From: Phycisphaerae bacterium
Lineage (GTDB): Bacteria > Chloroflexota > Anaerolineae > 4572-78 > J111
NCBI GenBank assembly: GCA_028285035.1
Contig: JANQQF010000185.1
Location: 1-64,000, forward strand
DNA length: 64,000 bases
Reading direction: 5' to 3'
In this document: positions 44,971-54,255 of the stretch, piece by piece
Layout of the letters: each line of letters opens with the position of its first letter
Position numbering within the stretch: position 1 is the first letter of the stretch
Position numbers and translations under genes: made by a program
The notes under the pieces: model-generated
Databases searched by the model: none
What the model saw: the letters and a program-made list of their open reading frames with translations, nothing else
What the model was told of the DNA's origin: nothing

Positions 44971-46956
44971 ATGCAACCTATCGCCTATCCCATCAAACAC
45001 AATAACCTACAACAAAGCTGGACCACGTTTATGGATACCGGGCAAGTATTCGAGAGCGAGGACTTTGTTCCTGACCCAACAGTTATTCAATCCTGGGAAC
45101 GCTGCGCCCTACGCTTAAATCCGATTGATACCCCTCGCTTGACCCGGATTCAGGGGGAAGTTTTCGCTGCTGTTCTCAAAGCCCAAACCGATTTAATTAC
45201 CATTGCAATCCCACATATTGAGGATATTTACCAGTTTGTTGAAGGGTCAGACTGTGCCATTATACTAACAGATGGTACAGCCTGTGCCTTGATTATGACT
45301 GGCGATGATCAGGCCAAAACCGTTTTGAATGATTTAGATTTGGGGCCTGGGGCATATTGGGCTGAGGGGCAACTGGGGACAACGGCGTTAGGCTTGGTGC
45401 TTAAAGTGGCAATGCCCGTGCAGATTGTTGGAGCGGAGCATTACTTTCAAGCACATCACCAGTGGGTGACAACTGCTGCACCGGTCCACGATGTCCGAGG
45501 GCGTATTATTGGGGTCTTGGCGACGGTCAGCCCGGTAGAAACAGCAACCTCCCATACCTTGGGCTTAGTTATGTCTGCGGCGCGAGCCATTAGCAATCAA
45601 TTACAAACCAATCAATATTTGACAGAGGCTAACTTACGGCTGAGCGAGGTCAACGCAGTTCTTGAGTCGATGAATGAGGGCTTAATTGCCTTGGATGCGA
45701 TCGGCAAAATTAATCACATCAATCCCCAAGCCAGTAAGTTACTCCACCTAGACCCCACCAAAACTCGCGGGAACGATTTAGGTGATGTATTGAACGTTCC
45801 AGTGGTATTAGCGGAGGCAATCCAAAACCAAGCCATCCTCCGAGACGTTGAGGTTCGCTTCAAGTTAGCCCACGAAACTATAGGTGTTTTGGTCAGCCTG
45901 CAACCGATATTTGAGGGAGCCTCACAGCTTGTAGGCTACATTGCCATCTTGCGTCCCATTGAGGAGGTACGCGAATTAATTCATCAGCAGGTGGGGACAC
46001 AAGCCTCTCTGACTTTAGATGATATTCGAGCTGCCTCTGCTTCAATGCGCAACATCCTTCGTCAAGCGGCTGTGGCAGCCAGAGGACAAGCCCCTATTTT
46101 AATTCGAGGCGAAGAAGGCGTTGGCAAAAATTCTCTAGGGCGAGCCATTCATAACGCGAGTGATCGAGCAGGAAAACCTTTTATCACAATCAACTGTGGG
46201 GCTATTCCCAGCCAATTGATGATTGCCGAATTTTTGGGGTACGACTCAGAAAATGATGGACAGAGTCGGCCTAGTAAGTTTGAATTGGCTGATGGGGGCA
46301 CGCTTTTTCTTGATCAAATTGAAAACCTTTCTTTGGAAATGCAATCAGCCCTGACTCAAGTGATTGATACAAAACATTTGATGCGTTTACAGAGCACTGG
46401 CTTGATTCCAATTGATGTACGTATTATCGCCTCGACCACGGCAAATCTTGAGCAGTTGGTAGCTGATGATAGCTTTACGCGCCAACTCTACTACGCATTT
46501 GGTGTTTTCGATTTTTACATTCCACCATTGCGAGAACGTGTTTCTGATATCCCCTTGTTGGTTGAGCTCTTTTTGGAACGGAAAAGCAAAACTACCGCTC
46601 AGCCCATCCAGGTTGAGGAAGAGGCCTTAGCCCTACTGTGCCAATATCCGTGGCCCGGCAACGTTCGTGAGTTGGAAAATGTGTTAGAACGAGCCATTAA
46701 TCATACTGAAGATGGCATCATCGATTTGATCGATTTACCTGAAATCGTGAGGCAGGGTAGAGTCATTCAAACCAGATCACCAGCCCCACAACCCGTTATG
46801 TCAACGACTGAGGCTGAACGCGAGGCTATTATTCGCGCTGGCACGGCTAGCCGGGGGCGAGTGACCGAAATGGCGCGACATTTAGGCATTAGCCGAACCA
46901 CACTCTGGCGTAAACTCAAGCGCCTCAACATTAACCCCAAACAATTTAAGTCTTAA
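44971..46956 (+). CDS. dhaR: DhaR-like activator (GAF, PAS, AAA+ and Fis-type HTH)
   Basis: A 661-residue activator. An N-terminal GAF sensor (about 60-200), a PAS domain (about 215-330), an AAA+ domain (about 345-575) and a Fis-type HTH at the C-terminus (GRVTEMARHLGISRTTLWRKLKRLNI). Walker A is GEEGVGKNS, Walker B GTLFLDQIE. The sigma-54-contacting GAFTGA loop is absent: after EFLGY the chain goes SENDGQSRPSKFEL. E. coli DhaR, also an enhancer-binding-type protein, works on a sigma-70 promoter, so the loss is consistent with that role. It stands upstream of the transporter and DhaKLM genes, and two palindromes lie right after its stop codon. Confidence 0.83.
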   Translation: MQPIAYPIKHNNLQQSWTTFMDTGQVFESEDFVPDPTVIQSWERCALRLNPIDTPRLTRIQGEVFAAVLKAQTDLITIAIPHIEDIYQFVEGSDCAIILTDGTACALIMTGDDQAKTVLNDLDLGPGAYWAEGQLGTTALGLVLKVAMPVQIVGAEHYFQAHHQWVTTAAPVHDVRGRIIGVLATVSPVETATSHTLGLVMSAARAISNQLQTNQYLTEANLRLSEVNAVLESMNEGLIALDAIGKINHINPQASKLLHLDPTKTRGNDLGDVLNVPVVLAEAIQNQAILRDVEVRFKLAHETIGVLVSLQPIFEGASQLVGYIAILRPIEEVRELIHQQVGTQASLTLDDIRAASASMRNILRQAAVAARGQAPILIRGEEGVGKNSLGRAIHNASDRAGKPFITINCGAIPSQLMIAEFLGYDSENDGQSRPSKFELADGGTLFLDQIENLSLEMQSALTQVIDTKHLMRLQSTGLIPIDVRIIASTTANLEQLVADDSFTRQLYYAFGVFDFYIPPLRERVSDIPLLVELFLERKSKTTAQPIQVEEEALALLCQYPWPGNVRELENVLERAINHTEDGIIDLIDLPEIVRQGRVIQTRSPAPQPVMSTTEAEREAIIRAGTASRGRVTEMARHLGISRTTLWRKLKRLNINPKQFKS

Positions 46957-46963
46957 ACCCAAA

Positions 46964-47013
46964 AATGTTTCATAATGAAACATTTCTCATCTTCTACCGT
47001 TTCACAATGAAAC
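46964..47013 (+). promoter_or_regulatory. two operator palindromes for the DhaR-like activator
   Basis: AATGTTTCAT-A-ATGAAACATT (46964-46984) is a perfect 10-bp dyad. GTTTCA-CAA-TGAAAC (46999-47013) is the second. Their centres are 32 bp apart, three helical turns, so both face the same side of DNA. TGTTTCA-N3-TGAAACA palindromes are typical of AcoR/DhaR-type Fis-HTH activators. A promoter between 47014 and 47195 is not clear; TTGAAT with TATATT at 47088-47114 is a weak candidate. Confidence 0.75.
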
Positions 47014-47195
47014 ATTTTCACTGATTTTATTGATGATTTCTCCCTCCCCCCTCATAATCGAACCTGTATTTTATGGTCGGTGTCGACTTGAATGGCAATG
47101 TTGCGAGGTATATTCTCTCGCGCCAAATCTCCCCAAGCGACTCCAACAATACAAATCACACCACATAAACATATTTATTATAAAGGAGGATCTTT

Positions 47196-48788
47196 ATGTC
47201 AAAGGAGAAGTCGTCTGAAAAGTCGCTATCACGTCGCGATTTTCTGCGCAATGCAGCAATCACAGGAATGGGCGTTGGGGCAACGGGTTTACTCGCTGCT
47301 TGTGGAGCGGAAGCCCCTACCCCAGAAGTTGTTGAGGTTGAGAAAGTTGTGACTGCAACGCCTGGTGGCGAAGCGGCTGCGGCGACCCCGGCAGTGGACA
47401 ACCCACTCATGGGCAGCAACGGCACAAATATGCAGGGGAAATCATTGACCTTGAGTTTAGCTGTCTTAGCAGGCTGGCCCCCCAGCCAACTACCGATCGA
47501 GCTGTTCCCCAAATTTGCCGCTCACGCCAAAGAGAATTTTGGCTATGATGTTTCAGTGACCAAAACCGAGGCTCCATTCTCTTCATTATTCCAAAAAGTG
47601 GCTCCAACCCTCGCCTCAGGCGGGCAAGAGTTCAATCTAATTATCTCAGACAGCCAGTGGCTGGGTGCATTGTCTGAACCCGGTTGGATCGTCAAAGCCG
47701 AGGATGTATATGCCTTAAATCCCGAGTTGGATATTGAACCTTACAGTTCACTCGTCACTGACACCTATCAGGTTTATCCTGATGGCTCAGGCATCCGCTG
47801 GGGTTTCCCCCAAATGCCCGACACGCAGGGCGTTTTCTTACGCAAGGATATGTTGGATGATCCCGCAGAGCAAGCCGCTTTTGAGGAAAAGTATGGCCGG
47901 ATCTTACCTACCACTTACGAAGAATTTGCTGAACTGACCATTCAAGAATACGAAGATATCTTCGATCACTTTACTCGCCCTGATGAAGGTATGTACGGAA
48001 CAGCAGCCATGTATGGAAAAGAGTATGACTCCTTCTCTATGGCCTATCACCCTTACCTTTATGCTAACGGTGGTGATATTTGGGACTCCGAAACAGGCGA
48101 TGTGGTCGGCATCCTCAACACGCCCGAAAATGCTGAGTCGCTTGAATATTTTGTCTCGCTACAAAAGTATATGCCCCCTGGTGCTTCGGAATTTGGTATC
48201 GGTACAATGATCGACCTCTTCACCCAACAACAAGTCTTCTCTGCCTTCCAATGGTTGGCAGTGGGTCTATTTATGATCCCAGAAGAGCTAGAAGGTAAAG
48301 TTATGGCTGTGCCCCATCCAAAATTCATCTTCCCTGATGGACAGAAAAAAGTGATTGGCGCGATGGGTGGCCAACCCTGGGTGATCAATAGCTTCAATGA
48401 TGATGATCACATGCGGGTCTGCATCGACTTCCTCAAGTGGTGGTACACCGAAGAGACTCAATCAGATTTCATTGCGAATGGTGGTTTGCCTTGGAGCAAA
48501 GAGGGGGTAAATGCGCCCGGTTTTGAGGAGAGTTCGGCTTACGCTCGGGCCTTTAAAGAGATGTTGGGCGAAGGCAAATCTCGCGATGCTTGGCACCTCC
48601 CTGAATATGCCCGCTTGCTCGCCATTCAACAAGAAGCCTACAACGCTTATGCGGCGGGGCAGGTAGACGACCCAATGCACGTACTCAATTATATCGCGGC
48701 TCGGCAGCAGGAAGTGCTCTTTGAAAAAGGGCGAACGGCCACGCCTGTGCCAGATGATTTGGTCGGTATCCAGTTGCTTCGTGCCTAG
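47196..48788 (+). CDS. ABC transporter substrate-binding lipoprotein, glycerol/carbohydrate type
   Basis: A 530-residue extracytoplasmic protein with twin-arginine signal SRRDFLRNAAITGMGVGATG and lipobox LLAAC. A low-complexity linker follows (about 35-70), then a large type II solute-binding fold. Key segments are NLIISDSQWLGALSEPGWIVKAED, WGFPQMPDTQGVFLRKDML and VIGAMGGQPWVINSF. AAAGGAGG is 6 nt before the ATG. As the first gene of an operon ending in DhaKLM, with two permeases, a small membrane protein and two ATPases, it most resembles GlpV of the GlpSTPQUV glycerol importer of Rhizobium. Glycerol, dihydroxyacetone or a tetrulose is the likely ligand. Confidence 0.85.
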   Translation: MSKEKSSEKSLSRRDFLRNAAITGMGVGATGLLAACGAEAPTPEVVEVEKVVTATPGGEAAAATPAVDNPLMGSNGTNMQGKSLTLSLAVLAGWPPSQLPIELFPKFAAHAKENFGYDVSVTKTEAPFSSLFQKVAPTLASGGQEFNLIISDSQWLGALSEPGWIVKAEDVYALNPELDIEPYSSLVTDTYQVYPDGSGIRWGFPQMPDTQGVFLRKDMLDDPAEQAAFEEKYGRILPTTYEEFAELTIQEYEDIFDHFTRPDEGMYGTAAMYGKEYDSFSMAYHPYLYANGGDIWDSETGDVVGILNTPENAESLEYFVSLQKYMPPGASEFGIGTMIDLFTQQQVFSAFQWLAVGLFMIPEELEGKVMAVPHPKFIFPDGQKKVIGAMGGQPWVINSFNDDDHMRVCIDFLKWWYTEETQSDFIANGGLPWSKEGVNAPGFEESSAYARAFKEMLGEGKSRDAWHLPEYARLLAIQQEAYNAYAAGQVDDPMHVLNYIAARQQEVLFEKGRTATPVPDDLVGIQLLRA

Positions 48789-48790
48789 AT

Positions 48791-48868
48791 AATTGTGAAT
48801 CGCTAATAAATTTCACGATTAAGAGCCGACTATTGCCCCATCAGTAGGTAAAATACTCGCTGGTGGGG
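48791..48868 (+). repeat. two stem-loops after the binding-protein gene
   Basis: AATTGTGAA pairs with TTCACGATT (48791-48820, one wobble), and CCCCATCAG pairs with CTGGTGGGG (48836-48868, one wobble). Lying between the binding-protein gene and the permeases, they probably protect the upstream mRNA segment and lower permease expression. Confidence 0.6.
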
Positions 48869-48898
48869 TAACTCAAACTCTTTACTCGATGGATAACT

Positions 48899-49861
48899 AT
48901 GAATACATCGCTTGAACTATCTAAAAATCTTGAACAAACCGTTGCGAAGCCTGCCCGCCGTAATGCGTGGCTCCGTTTTGAGGAATCAAGATTATTTCCA
49001 ATCAGCTTGTTGACCCCGGTCTTACTCTTCTTCATTGTGCTCAATGTGATCCCAACATTGTGGATGATTGGCCTTGGCTTTTATGAATATTCGCTGATGT
49101 CACCCGGTGATCCACGTTATGTTGGTCTGGATAATTATCTGACCATCTACAATGACGCAGAATTATGGGGAGCGTTTAGCCGCACATTCTTGTTTGTTTT
49201 ATTGGCGGTCGGTGTAGAAACGATTCTGGGTATCTCGCTAGGCTTTCTTTTTTGGGGAAGCACAGATATGCCAGGGCGACGCTTCGCCCTGACCTTGCTT
49301 TTTACCCCGATGGTCTTAGCCCCTGTTGCCTCAGCGCTATTTTGGAAGCTGATTTATGAGCCAACGTTCGGGGTAGTCAACTACTTCTTAACCGTTGTCG
49401 GGGTGGACAAAATCGACTTTCTCACCAATGTCAATTGGGCTTTTCCTGCCGTCTTGTTTGTCGATATCTGGATGTGGACTCCCTTTATGATTTTAATGAC
49501 GTTGGCTGCGCTGGGCTCGGTGCCCAAAGCGGAGTTGGAGGCGGCTGAGGTGGATCGGCTCTCTTTTTTTACGCGCTTACGACGCGTCATTTTTCCTTAC
49601 AGCAAGTTCATCTTAATGCTGGGGATTTTACTGCGAACGATCGACGCTTTCAAAACCACGGACTTGGTCTTTGTCATGACCACGGGTGGGCCGGGCAACG
49701 TAACCGAGTTGATCGGGTTAGCTCTCTACCGTTTTGCCTTCAGTAGCCTTGATCTTGGCTTTTCCTCAGCCTTGGCCGTCATCCTTCTCTTGATTGCGAT
49801 CGCCTTTACCTCGATTTATCTATACATCTTGAATCTAAGTCAGGGGAGCCAACATGCCTAG
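48899..49861 (+). CDS. ABC transporter permease, glycerol type (GlpP-like)
   Basis: A 320-residue MalF-family inner-membrane permease with six predicted segments after a cytoplasmic N-terminal tail (FPISLLTPVLLFFIVLNVIPTLWMI begins the first). The coupling loop is ELEAAEVDRLSFFTRLRRVIFPYSKFILMLGIL, the EAA motif. It pairs with the next gene product, whose start lies inside this gene (8-nt overlap), to make the channel. It is the third element after the binding protein and stem-loops. Confidence 0.9.
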   Translation: MNTSLELSKNLEQTVAKPARRNAWLRFEESRLFPISLLTPVLLFFIVLNVIPTLWMIGLGFYEYSLMSPGDPRYVGLDNYLTIYNDAELWGAFSRTFLFVLLAVGVETILGISLGFLFWGSTDMPGRRFALTLLFTPMVLAPVASALFWKLIYEPTFGVVNYFLTVVGVDKIDFLTNVNWAFPAVLFVDIWMWTPFMILMTLAALGSVPKAELEAAEVDRLSFFTRLRRVIFPYSKFILMLGILLRTIDAFKTTDLVFVMTTGGPGNVTELIGLALYRFAFSSLDLGFSSALAVILLLIAIAFTSIYLYILNLSQGSQHA

Positions 49862-50690
49862 TTCTGCTAATTTGAAAACGAACCTGTACTATGCTTTGCT
49901 GTGGTTTATCGCCATCCTTTTTATCCTCCCGATTGTCTGGATTGTGATGGCTGCCCTCAAAACAAATCCTGATATTTTGACCATCCCACCAAAATTCGTC
50001 TTCATCCCTACGTTTGAGAGCCTAAGCCGTACCATTGCTGAGCCGAATACGGGTCCTTATTTTAGAAACAGTATTTTTATCTCGATTGGCTCGGTGCTGG
50101 TAGCGACCGCTGTGTCCTTCTTGGCGGCCTATGCCTTCTCACGCTATAAGTTCAAAGCCACCAACTTTTTGATGTTCTTGTTGCTCTCGACCCGGATGGT
50201 CCCGGCTGCGGCAGCCGTCGTACCGATCTTTCAGATGTTCAACGCCTTCAATATGCGCAACACTTTTGGCGTGTTTATGCTCTATGCCTCCTTTAGCATT
50301 CCCTTTTCAATGTGGATTTTGAAAGGTTTTATCGATGGGGTGTCGGAGCGATTTGATGAAACGGGATTGGTAAACGGGGCCTCACGAATGCACGTGATCT
50401 TTCGAGTGGTTCTTCCCCAGGTGGTGCCAGGCTTGATCGCGGCCTTCATTTTCAACATGGTATTCGTCTGGAATGAATTCCTGTTCAACTTCATTCTCGG
50501 TGGACGCACGACCCAAATGATCCCGTACACCCTCGCGGTCGGGTTGGTTGATGCTGGGGGTAATGTGGATTGGGCCTTTGTCGCGTCCTTATCCACCCTC
50601 TATCTGATTTTGCCCATCATCATGATTTTTGCCTTCCAAAAATTCCTATTGGTGGGAATGACGTTTGGTACAGTCCGGGGTGAGGTGTAA
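49854..50690 (+). CDS. ABC transporter permease, glycerol type (GlpQ-like)
   Basis: A 278-residue MalG-family permease with six segments; the EAA loop is ERFDETGLVNGASRMHVIFRVVLPQVVPGLIAAF. AGGGGAG lies 5 nt before the ATG, inside the end of the previous permease gene. The stop overlaps the start of the small membrane protein (TAATG). It forms the transmembrane part of the importer with the preceding permease. Confidence 0.9.
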   Translation: MPSSANLKTNLYYALLWFIAILFILPIVWIVMAALKTNPDILTIPPKFVFIPTFESLSRTIAEPNTGPYFRNSIFISIGSVLVATAVSFLAAYAFSRYKFKATNFLMFLLLSTRMVPAAAAVVPIFQMFNAFNMRNTFGVFMLYASFSIPFSMWILKGFIDGVSERFDETGLVNGASRMHVIFRVVLPQVVPGLIAAFIFNMVFVWNEFLFNFILGGRTTQMIPYTLAVGLVDAGGNVDWAFVASLSTLYLILPIIMIFAFQKFLLVGMTFGTVRGEV

Positions 50691-50977
50691 TGATGACAAA
50701 CAGACGTCCCTTTGCAGCAACGATCCAATTTGCCTTGGTCATCCTGATGTTATTGAGCATCTTATTGCTCGGTCAGTCATTTAGCTTGTGGGGATATAAA
50801 ATCGGCTTAATCCTGATGGTCATTACCTCCCTCAGTCAAATCGCCTTTGGAAACATTGCCCCAGAAGTCAACTTGGCCAAATCGATGCGATATTATCTGC
50901 TTTATATGGGAATTATCGTGGCTTTATTTGTCCTTAGCATTGCTATTACGCCCTACCTGATCTCTTTGGGCCGTTGA
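50690..50977 (+). CDS. small membrane protein of the importer (GlpU position)
   Basis: A 95-residue protein with about three hydrophobic segments (FALVILMLLSILLLG, IGLILMVITSLSQIAFG, YYLLYMGIIVALFVLSIAI). It starts at the stop codon of the second permease (TAATG); the second of two ATGs has better Shine-Dalgarno spacing (GAGG, 7 nt). The Rhizobium glycerol importer operon has a small membrane protein, GlpU, at the same place; sequence similarity to it cannot be confirmed by eye. It may help assembly or stability of the complex. Confidence 0.7.
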   Translation: MMTNRRPFAATIQFALVILMLLSILLLGQSFSLWGYKIGLILMVITSLSQIAFGNIAPEVNLAKSMRYYLLYMGIIVALFVLSIAITPYLISLGR

Positions 50978-50989
50978 ATCGGATATAAA

Positions 50990-52105
50990 ATGAGTATTGT
51001 TGAATTAAAAAATCTAAGTAAGCAGTATGGCACTAGTTCCGTGCTAAGTCAGGTTGACTTAGCAATTACCCCCGGCGAATTCACTGTCATTTATGGCGCA
51101 AATGCTTCAGGTAAATCAGTGTTGATGCGATTGATTACGGGCTTGGAGAAAGTAGGTAGTGGGCAGATTTTACTTCGTGGGCACAATGTCACCCATTTAT
51201 CACCGGGCGAACGGAATATCGGGTATGTCCCTCAATCCTTTGCCCTATACCCCCAACTGACCGTCCGCAAAAACATCTCTTACCCACTGGATTTGGCCCG
51301 TGTGCCTCAGGCCGAGATTACTGCCAGCGTCGAGCAAATGGCGGAGTTATTGGGGATCGCTGAACTGCTTGACCGTAAGCCAAATCAGTTGAGTGGGGGG
51401 CAGAAGCAGCGGGTGGCGATTGCTCGGGGATTGGTCAAAAAGACGGATATTTATATTTTGGATGACCCCCTGGTTGGGTTGGACTTTAAGCTGCGGGAAC
51501 GGCTCATTGACGATTTGCGCCGTACACAGGCGACGATTGACGCAACATTTATCTACACGACTTCGGATGCGATTGAAACGATGTTGCTGGCGCAAACTAT
51601 TGCAGTTTTAGATGAAGGGCGAATTATTGAAACAGGATCACCAGAGTGTTTGTATACCAACCCAGCCCAGATGCTAACAATGAGACATATCGGCTTTCCT
51701 CACGCTAATTTTTTGTCAGGAACATTGACTCAAATCAATCAGCATTGGCAGGTGCAAACGAAACTATTTGAGACCAATGTGAATCTCAACGGCAATGGCG
51801 CTACAACGCCTACACTGGCATCAGGCCAAACAGCCACGATTGGGCTGCGACCTGAGCACATTGTCATTGGAACAGATCAAATGCCAACTGGTGCACTTCA
51901 ATACTCGGCTCAAGTTTTTCTCCGCGAGGATCTTGGAGGCGAGGAAATTGTTTACTTGAATGTAAATGACCAGCAATTAACAACGGTTTTACGTGGTAGT
52001 GAGGCCGATATGGATCTTGAGATTGACGAACATGTACAAATTTGGATCAATCCAACCGATCTCATTATCTATACCGATGGTCAACAAGTCGGGCGGGGGT
52101 GCTAA
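50990..52105 (+). CDS. ABC transporter ATPase A, GlpS-like, degenerate catalytic site
   Basis: A 371-residue MalK-type ATPase with a C-terminal TOBE/OB regulatory domain (about 240-371, PEHIVIGTDQM). Walker A is GANASGKS (36-43), and the signature LSGGQ (134-138) is intact. The Walker B glutamate is Asp (ILDDP, 156-160) and the switch histidine is Ser (S192 in TTSDAIE). So this subunit contributes a weak catalytic half-site but a normal signature. It is followed 1 nt later by the second ATPase gene, with which it probably forms a heterodimer, as GlpS and GlpT do. Confidence 0.87.
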   Translation: MSIVELKNLSKQYGTSSVLSQVDLAITPGEFTVIYGANASGKSVLMRLITGLEKVGSGQILLRGHNVTHLSPGERNIGYVPQSFALYPQLTVRKNISYPLDLARVPQAEITASVEQMAELLGIAELLDRKPNQLSGGQKQRVAIARGLVKKTDIYILDDPLVGLDFKLRERLIDDLRRTQATIDATFIYTTSDAIETMLLAQTIAVLDEGRIIETGSPECLYTNPAQMLTMRHIGFPHANFLSGTLTQINQHWQVQTKLFETNVNLNGNGATTPTLASGQTATIGLRPEHIVIGTDQMPTGALQYSAQVFLREDLGGEEIVYLNVNDQQLTTVLRGSEADMDLEIDEHVQIWINPTDLIIYTDGQQVGRGC

Positions 52106-52106
52106 G

Positions 52107-53207
52107 ATGTCATCGATTCGGGTACAAAATCTACGAAAAGAGTTTAACAATGGTGCAGTCGTCGCCATCAAAGATTTAAATATCACGTTTGAACAGGGCA
52201 CAACCACCTGCTTACTCGGTCCATCTGGTTGTGGCAAAACTACCCTGATGCGCATTATTGCGGGCTTGGAACAGCCCACCAACGGTGAGGTTTTCTTTGG
52301 CGAAAACCGGGTTACGCATCTCTCAACTCGAAAACGTAATATCGGAATGGTCTTCCAATATCCAGTCATCTATCGCGGTACGAGCGTGCGTCGAAATATC
52401 GAGTTACCGCTCCTCGAAGAGAGAATCTCAAAGACCGAACGAAAGCGTCGCGTGGATGAGGTTATTGAGTTGCTTGATTTAACCGATAGCGTTGAATTGC
52501 CTGTTGAGCGCCTTGATAATGGCTCTCGCCAAAAGGTAGCAATGGCTCGGGCCGTGGCTCGACATCCTCAAATCATCTTGTTTGATGAACCGATCACCAA
52601 TGTAGACATCAATGCCAAATTACAACTCAAACGGGCCTTAAAATCGCTCGTGACTCGTCTCAATCAAACGATTGTCTACGTGACACACGATCAAACCGAG
52701 GCAATGACCTTGGCTGACAAGATTGCCCTGATGAAGGATGGGGACATCGTCCAATATGACGCGCCACGCGACCTATACAACAAGCCAGATAATGTGTTTG
52801 GTGGTTGGTTTCTGGGAAATCCAGGGATGAACTTTTTCGACGCTTTGCTTAAGCATGAGAGGGATGCTCAAAACATCAATATTCGTCTCTTTTCCAAATC
52901 AATTACCTTGAACAATGTCAATGGCAACTTACAAAGCTTGGTTTTTGGCATTCGTCCAGAGCATTTACACATATATCCCGAGCCCACCGCCCTGGGGGTA
53001 GAGTGTTTTATCCTCAACAAAGGCATTGTCACTGGTGGGCAATATTTAGTCACCCTGAAACTAAATGATTATGTATTTAAGGCGAAGGTTCCGGCTCAGA
53101 TAGGGCAGATGTTGCAAGACGTAGCTTGGGTACAAATTCCTGTCGAACATCTTCGAATTTTCGAAGCAGATGGTACATCGTCTCTAGCGCGACTTACGGT
53201 GCTGTAA
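52107..53207 (+). CDS. ABC transporter ATPase B, GlpT-like, degenerate signature
   Basis: A 366-residue MalK-type ATPase with TOBE domain. Walker [10 protein letters not shown] (38-46), Walker B ILFDE (157-161) and switch histidine H194 (THDQTEA) are all canonical. The ABC signature reads LDNGS (136-140) instead of LSGGQ. This is complementary to the defects in its partner: in the heterodimer one ATP site would be fully canonical and the other degenerate on both sides. The start at MSSIRVQ lies 1 nt after the previous stop; longer in-frame starts inside that gene are unlikely. Confidence 0.87.
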   Translation: MSSIRVQNLRKEFNNGAVVAIKDLNITFEQGTTTCLLGPSGCGKTTLMRIIAGLEQPTNGEVFFGENRVTHLSTRKRNIGMVFQYPVIYRGTSVRRNIELPLLEERISKTERKRRVDEVIELLDLTDSVELPVERLDNGSRQKVAMARAVARHPQIILFDEPITNVDINAKLQLKRALKSLVTRLNQTIVYVTHDQTEAMTLADKIALMKDGDIVQYDAPRDLYNKPDNVFGGWFLGNPGMNFFDALLKHERDAQNINIRLFSKSITLNNVNGNLQSLVFGIRPEHLHIYPEPTALGVECFILNKGIVTGGQYLVTLKLNDYVFKAKVPAQIGQMLQDVAWVQIPVEHLRIFEADGTSSLARLTVL

Positions 53208-53235
53208 AACTTACTTCCAAGGAGAGTATCTTCTC

Positions 53236-54234
53236 ATGAAAAAGCTCATTAATAATCCCAATGATGTTGTAAAAGATGCGTTACAGGGCTTTATCGCCGC
53301 TCATCCAGATCAGGTTACGGTTCACTTTGATCCTGATTTTATTTTGCGCAAGGATGCCCCTATCCAAGGCAAGGTGGCCCTCGTTTCGGGCGGTGGTTCT
53401 GGCCACGAGCCACTGCACGGCGGGTTTGTTGGGCCGGGGATGCTGGACGCAGCCTGTCCCGGGGCCATCTTCACCTCACCTTCAGGGGAACAGGTGTACG
53501 AAGCCACCAAAGCCGTTGATGGTGGCGCGGGCGTATTGCACATCGTCAAAAACTATACAGGCGATTGTCTCAACTTTCAAATGGCGGCTGATTTGGCTAA
53601 AGCTGAGGGGATTGAGGTTGAGTCTGTCATCATCAACGATGATGTCGCGGTTCAGGATAGCCTGTATACGGCAGGGCGGCGGGGCACAGGAGTCACGGTC
53701 TTGGCTGAAAAGATTGCGGGAGCCGCCGCTGAAAAAGGGTGTTCACTAGCTGAGGTCGCTGCCATCGCTCGTAAGGTCAATGAAAATGGTCGCAGCATGG
53801 GGATGGCCCTAACCTCTTGTACCGTACCCCATATTGGCACGCCAAATTTTGAATTAGGCGATGACGAAATGGAATTGGGCATTGGCATTCACGGAGAGCC
53901 AGGTCGTAAGCGACTGCCCGTGACCAACGCCCGAGATACTGCTGCCTTATTGGCCGAGCCAATTTTGAGCGATCTACCCTTTGAGACAGGGGACTCAGTT
54001 TTGGCCTTCGTCAATGGAATGGGGGGCACTCCTTTGGTAGAGTTATATGTGATGTTTAACGAATTAGCCCTGATCTGTCAGGAAAAAGGGATTAGCATCG
54101 CCCGCAGTTTGGTTGGATCATATGTGACCTCACTCGAGATGACGGGTTGTTCATTCACACTCTTAAAATTAGACGACCAACTATTGGAATTGTGGGATGC
54201 ACCCGTAGCAACCCCTACCCTGCGGTGGTCATAA
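53236..54234 (+). CDS. dhaK: dihydroxyacetone kinase subunit DhaK, copy 1
   Basis: A 332-residue DhaK, which binds the triose covalently as a hemiaminal and positions it for phosphorylation by ADP-DhaL. H57 (GSGHEP) and D110 (YTGD) are catalytic residues; H219 in GIGIHGEPG is the covalent substrate-binding histidine. AAGGAGAG lies 9 nt before the ATG. It follows the importer ATPase by 28 nt and precedes DhaL copy 1, so the pair forms a complete kinase. Another DhaK follows later, shorter here by about 24 residues in the region after [10 protein letters not shown]. Confidence 0.93.
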   Translation: MKKLINNPNDVVKDALQGFIAAHPDQVTVHFDPDFILRKDAPIQGKVALVSGGGSGHEPLHGGFVGPGMLDAACPGAIFTSPSGEQVYEATKAVDGGAGVLHIVKNYTGDCLNFQMAADLAKAEGIEVESVIINDDVAVQDSLYTAGRRGTGVTVLAEKIAGAAAEKGCSLAEVAAIARKVNENGRSMGMALTSCTVPHIGTPNFELGDDEMELGIGIHGEPGRKRLPVTNARDTAALLAEPILSDLPFETGDSVLAFVNGMGGTPLVELYVMFNELALICQEKGISIARSLVGSYVTSLEMTGCSFTLLKLDDQLLELWDAPVATPTLRWS

Positions 54235-54255
54235 ATCAAAAAGCACGAGGAAATG

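Noticed and set aside
47088..47114. Sigma-54 promoter (TGGC...TTGC) for the transporter operon
   Set aside because: The GG to GC spacing is 7 nt rather than 10, and the activator lacks GAFTGA.
47030..47218. A 62-codon reading frame ahead of the binding-protein gene
   Set aside because: It overlaps the strong ribosome-binding site and start of the binding protein and has no translation signal of its own.
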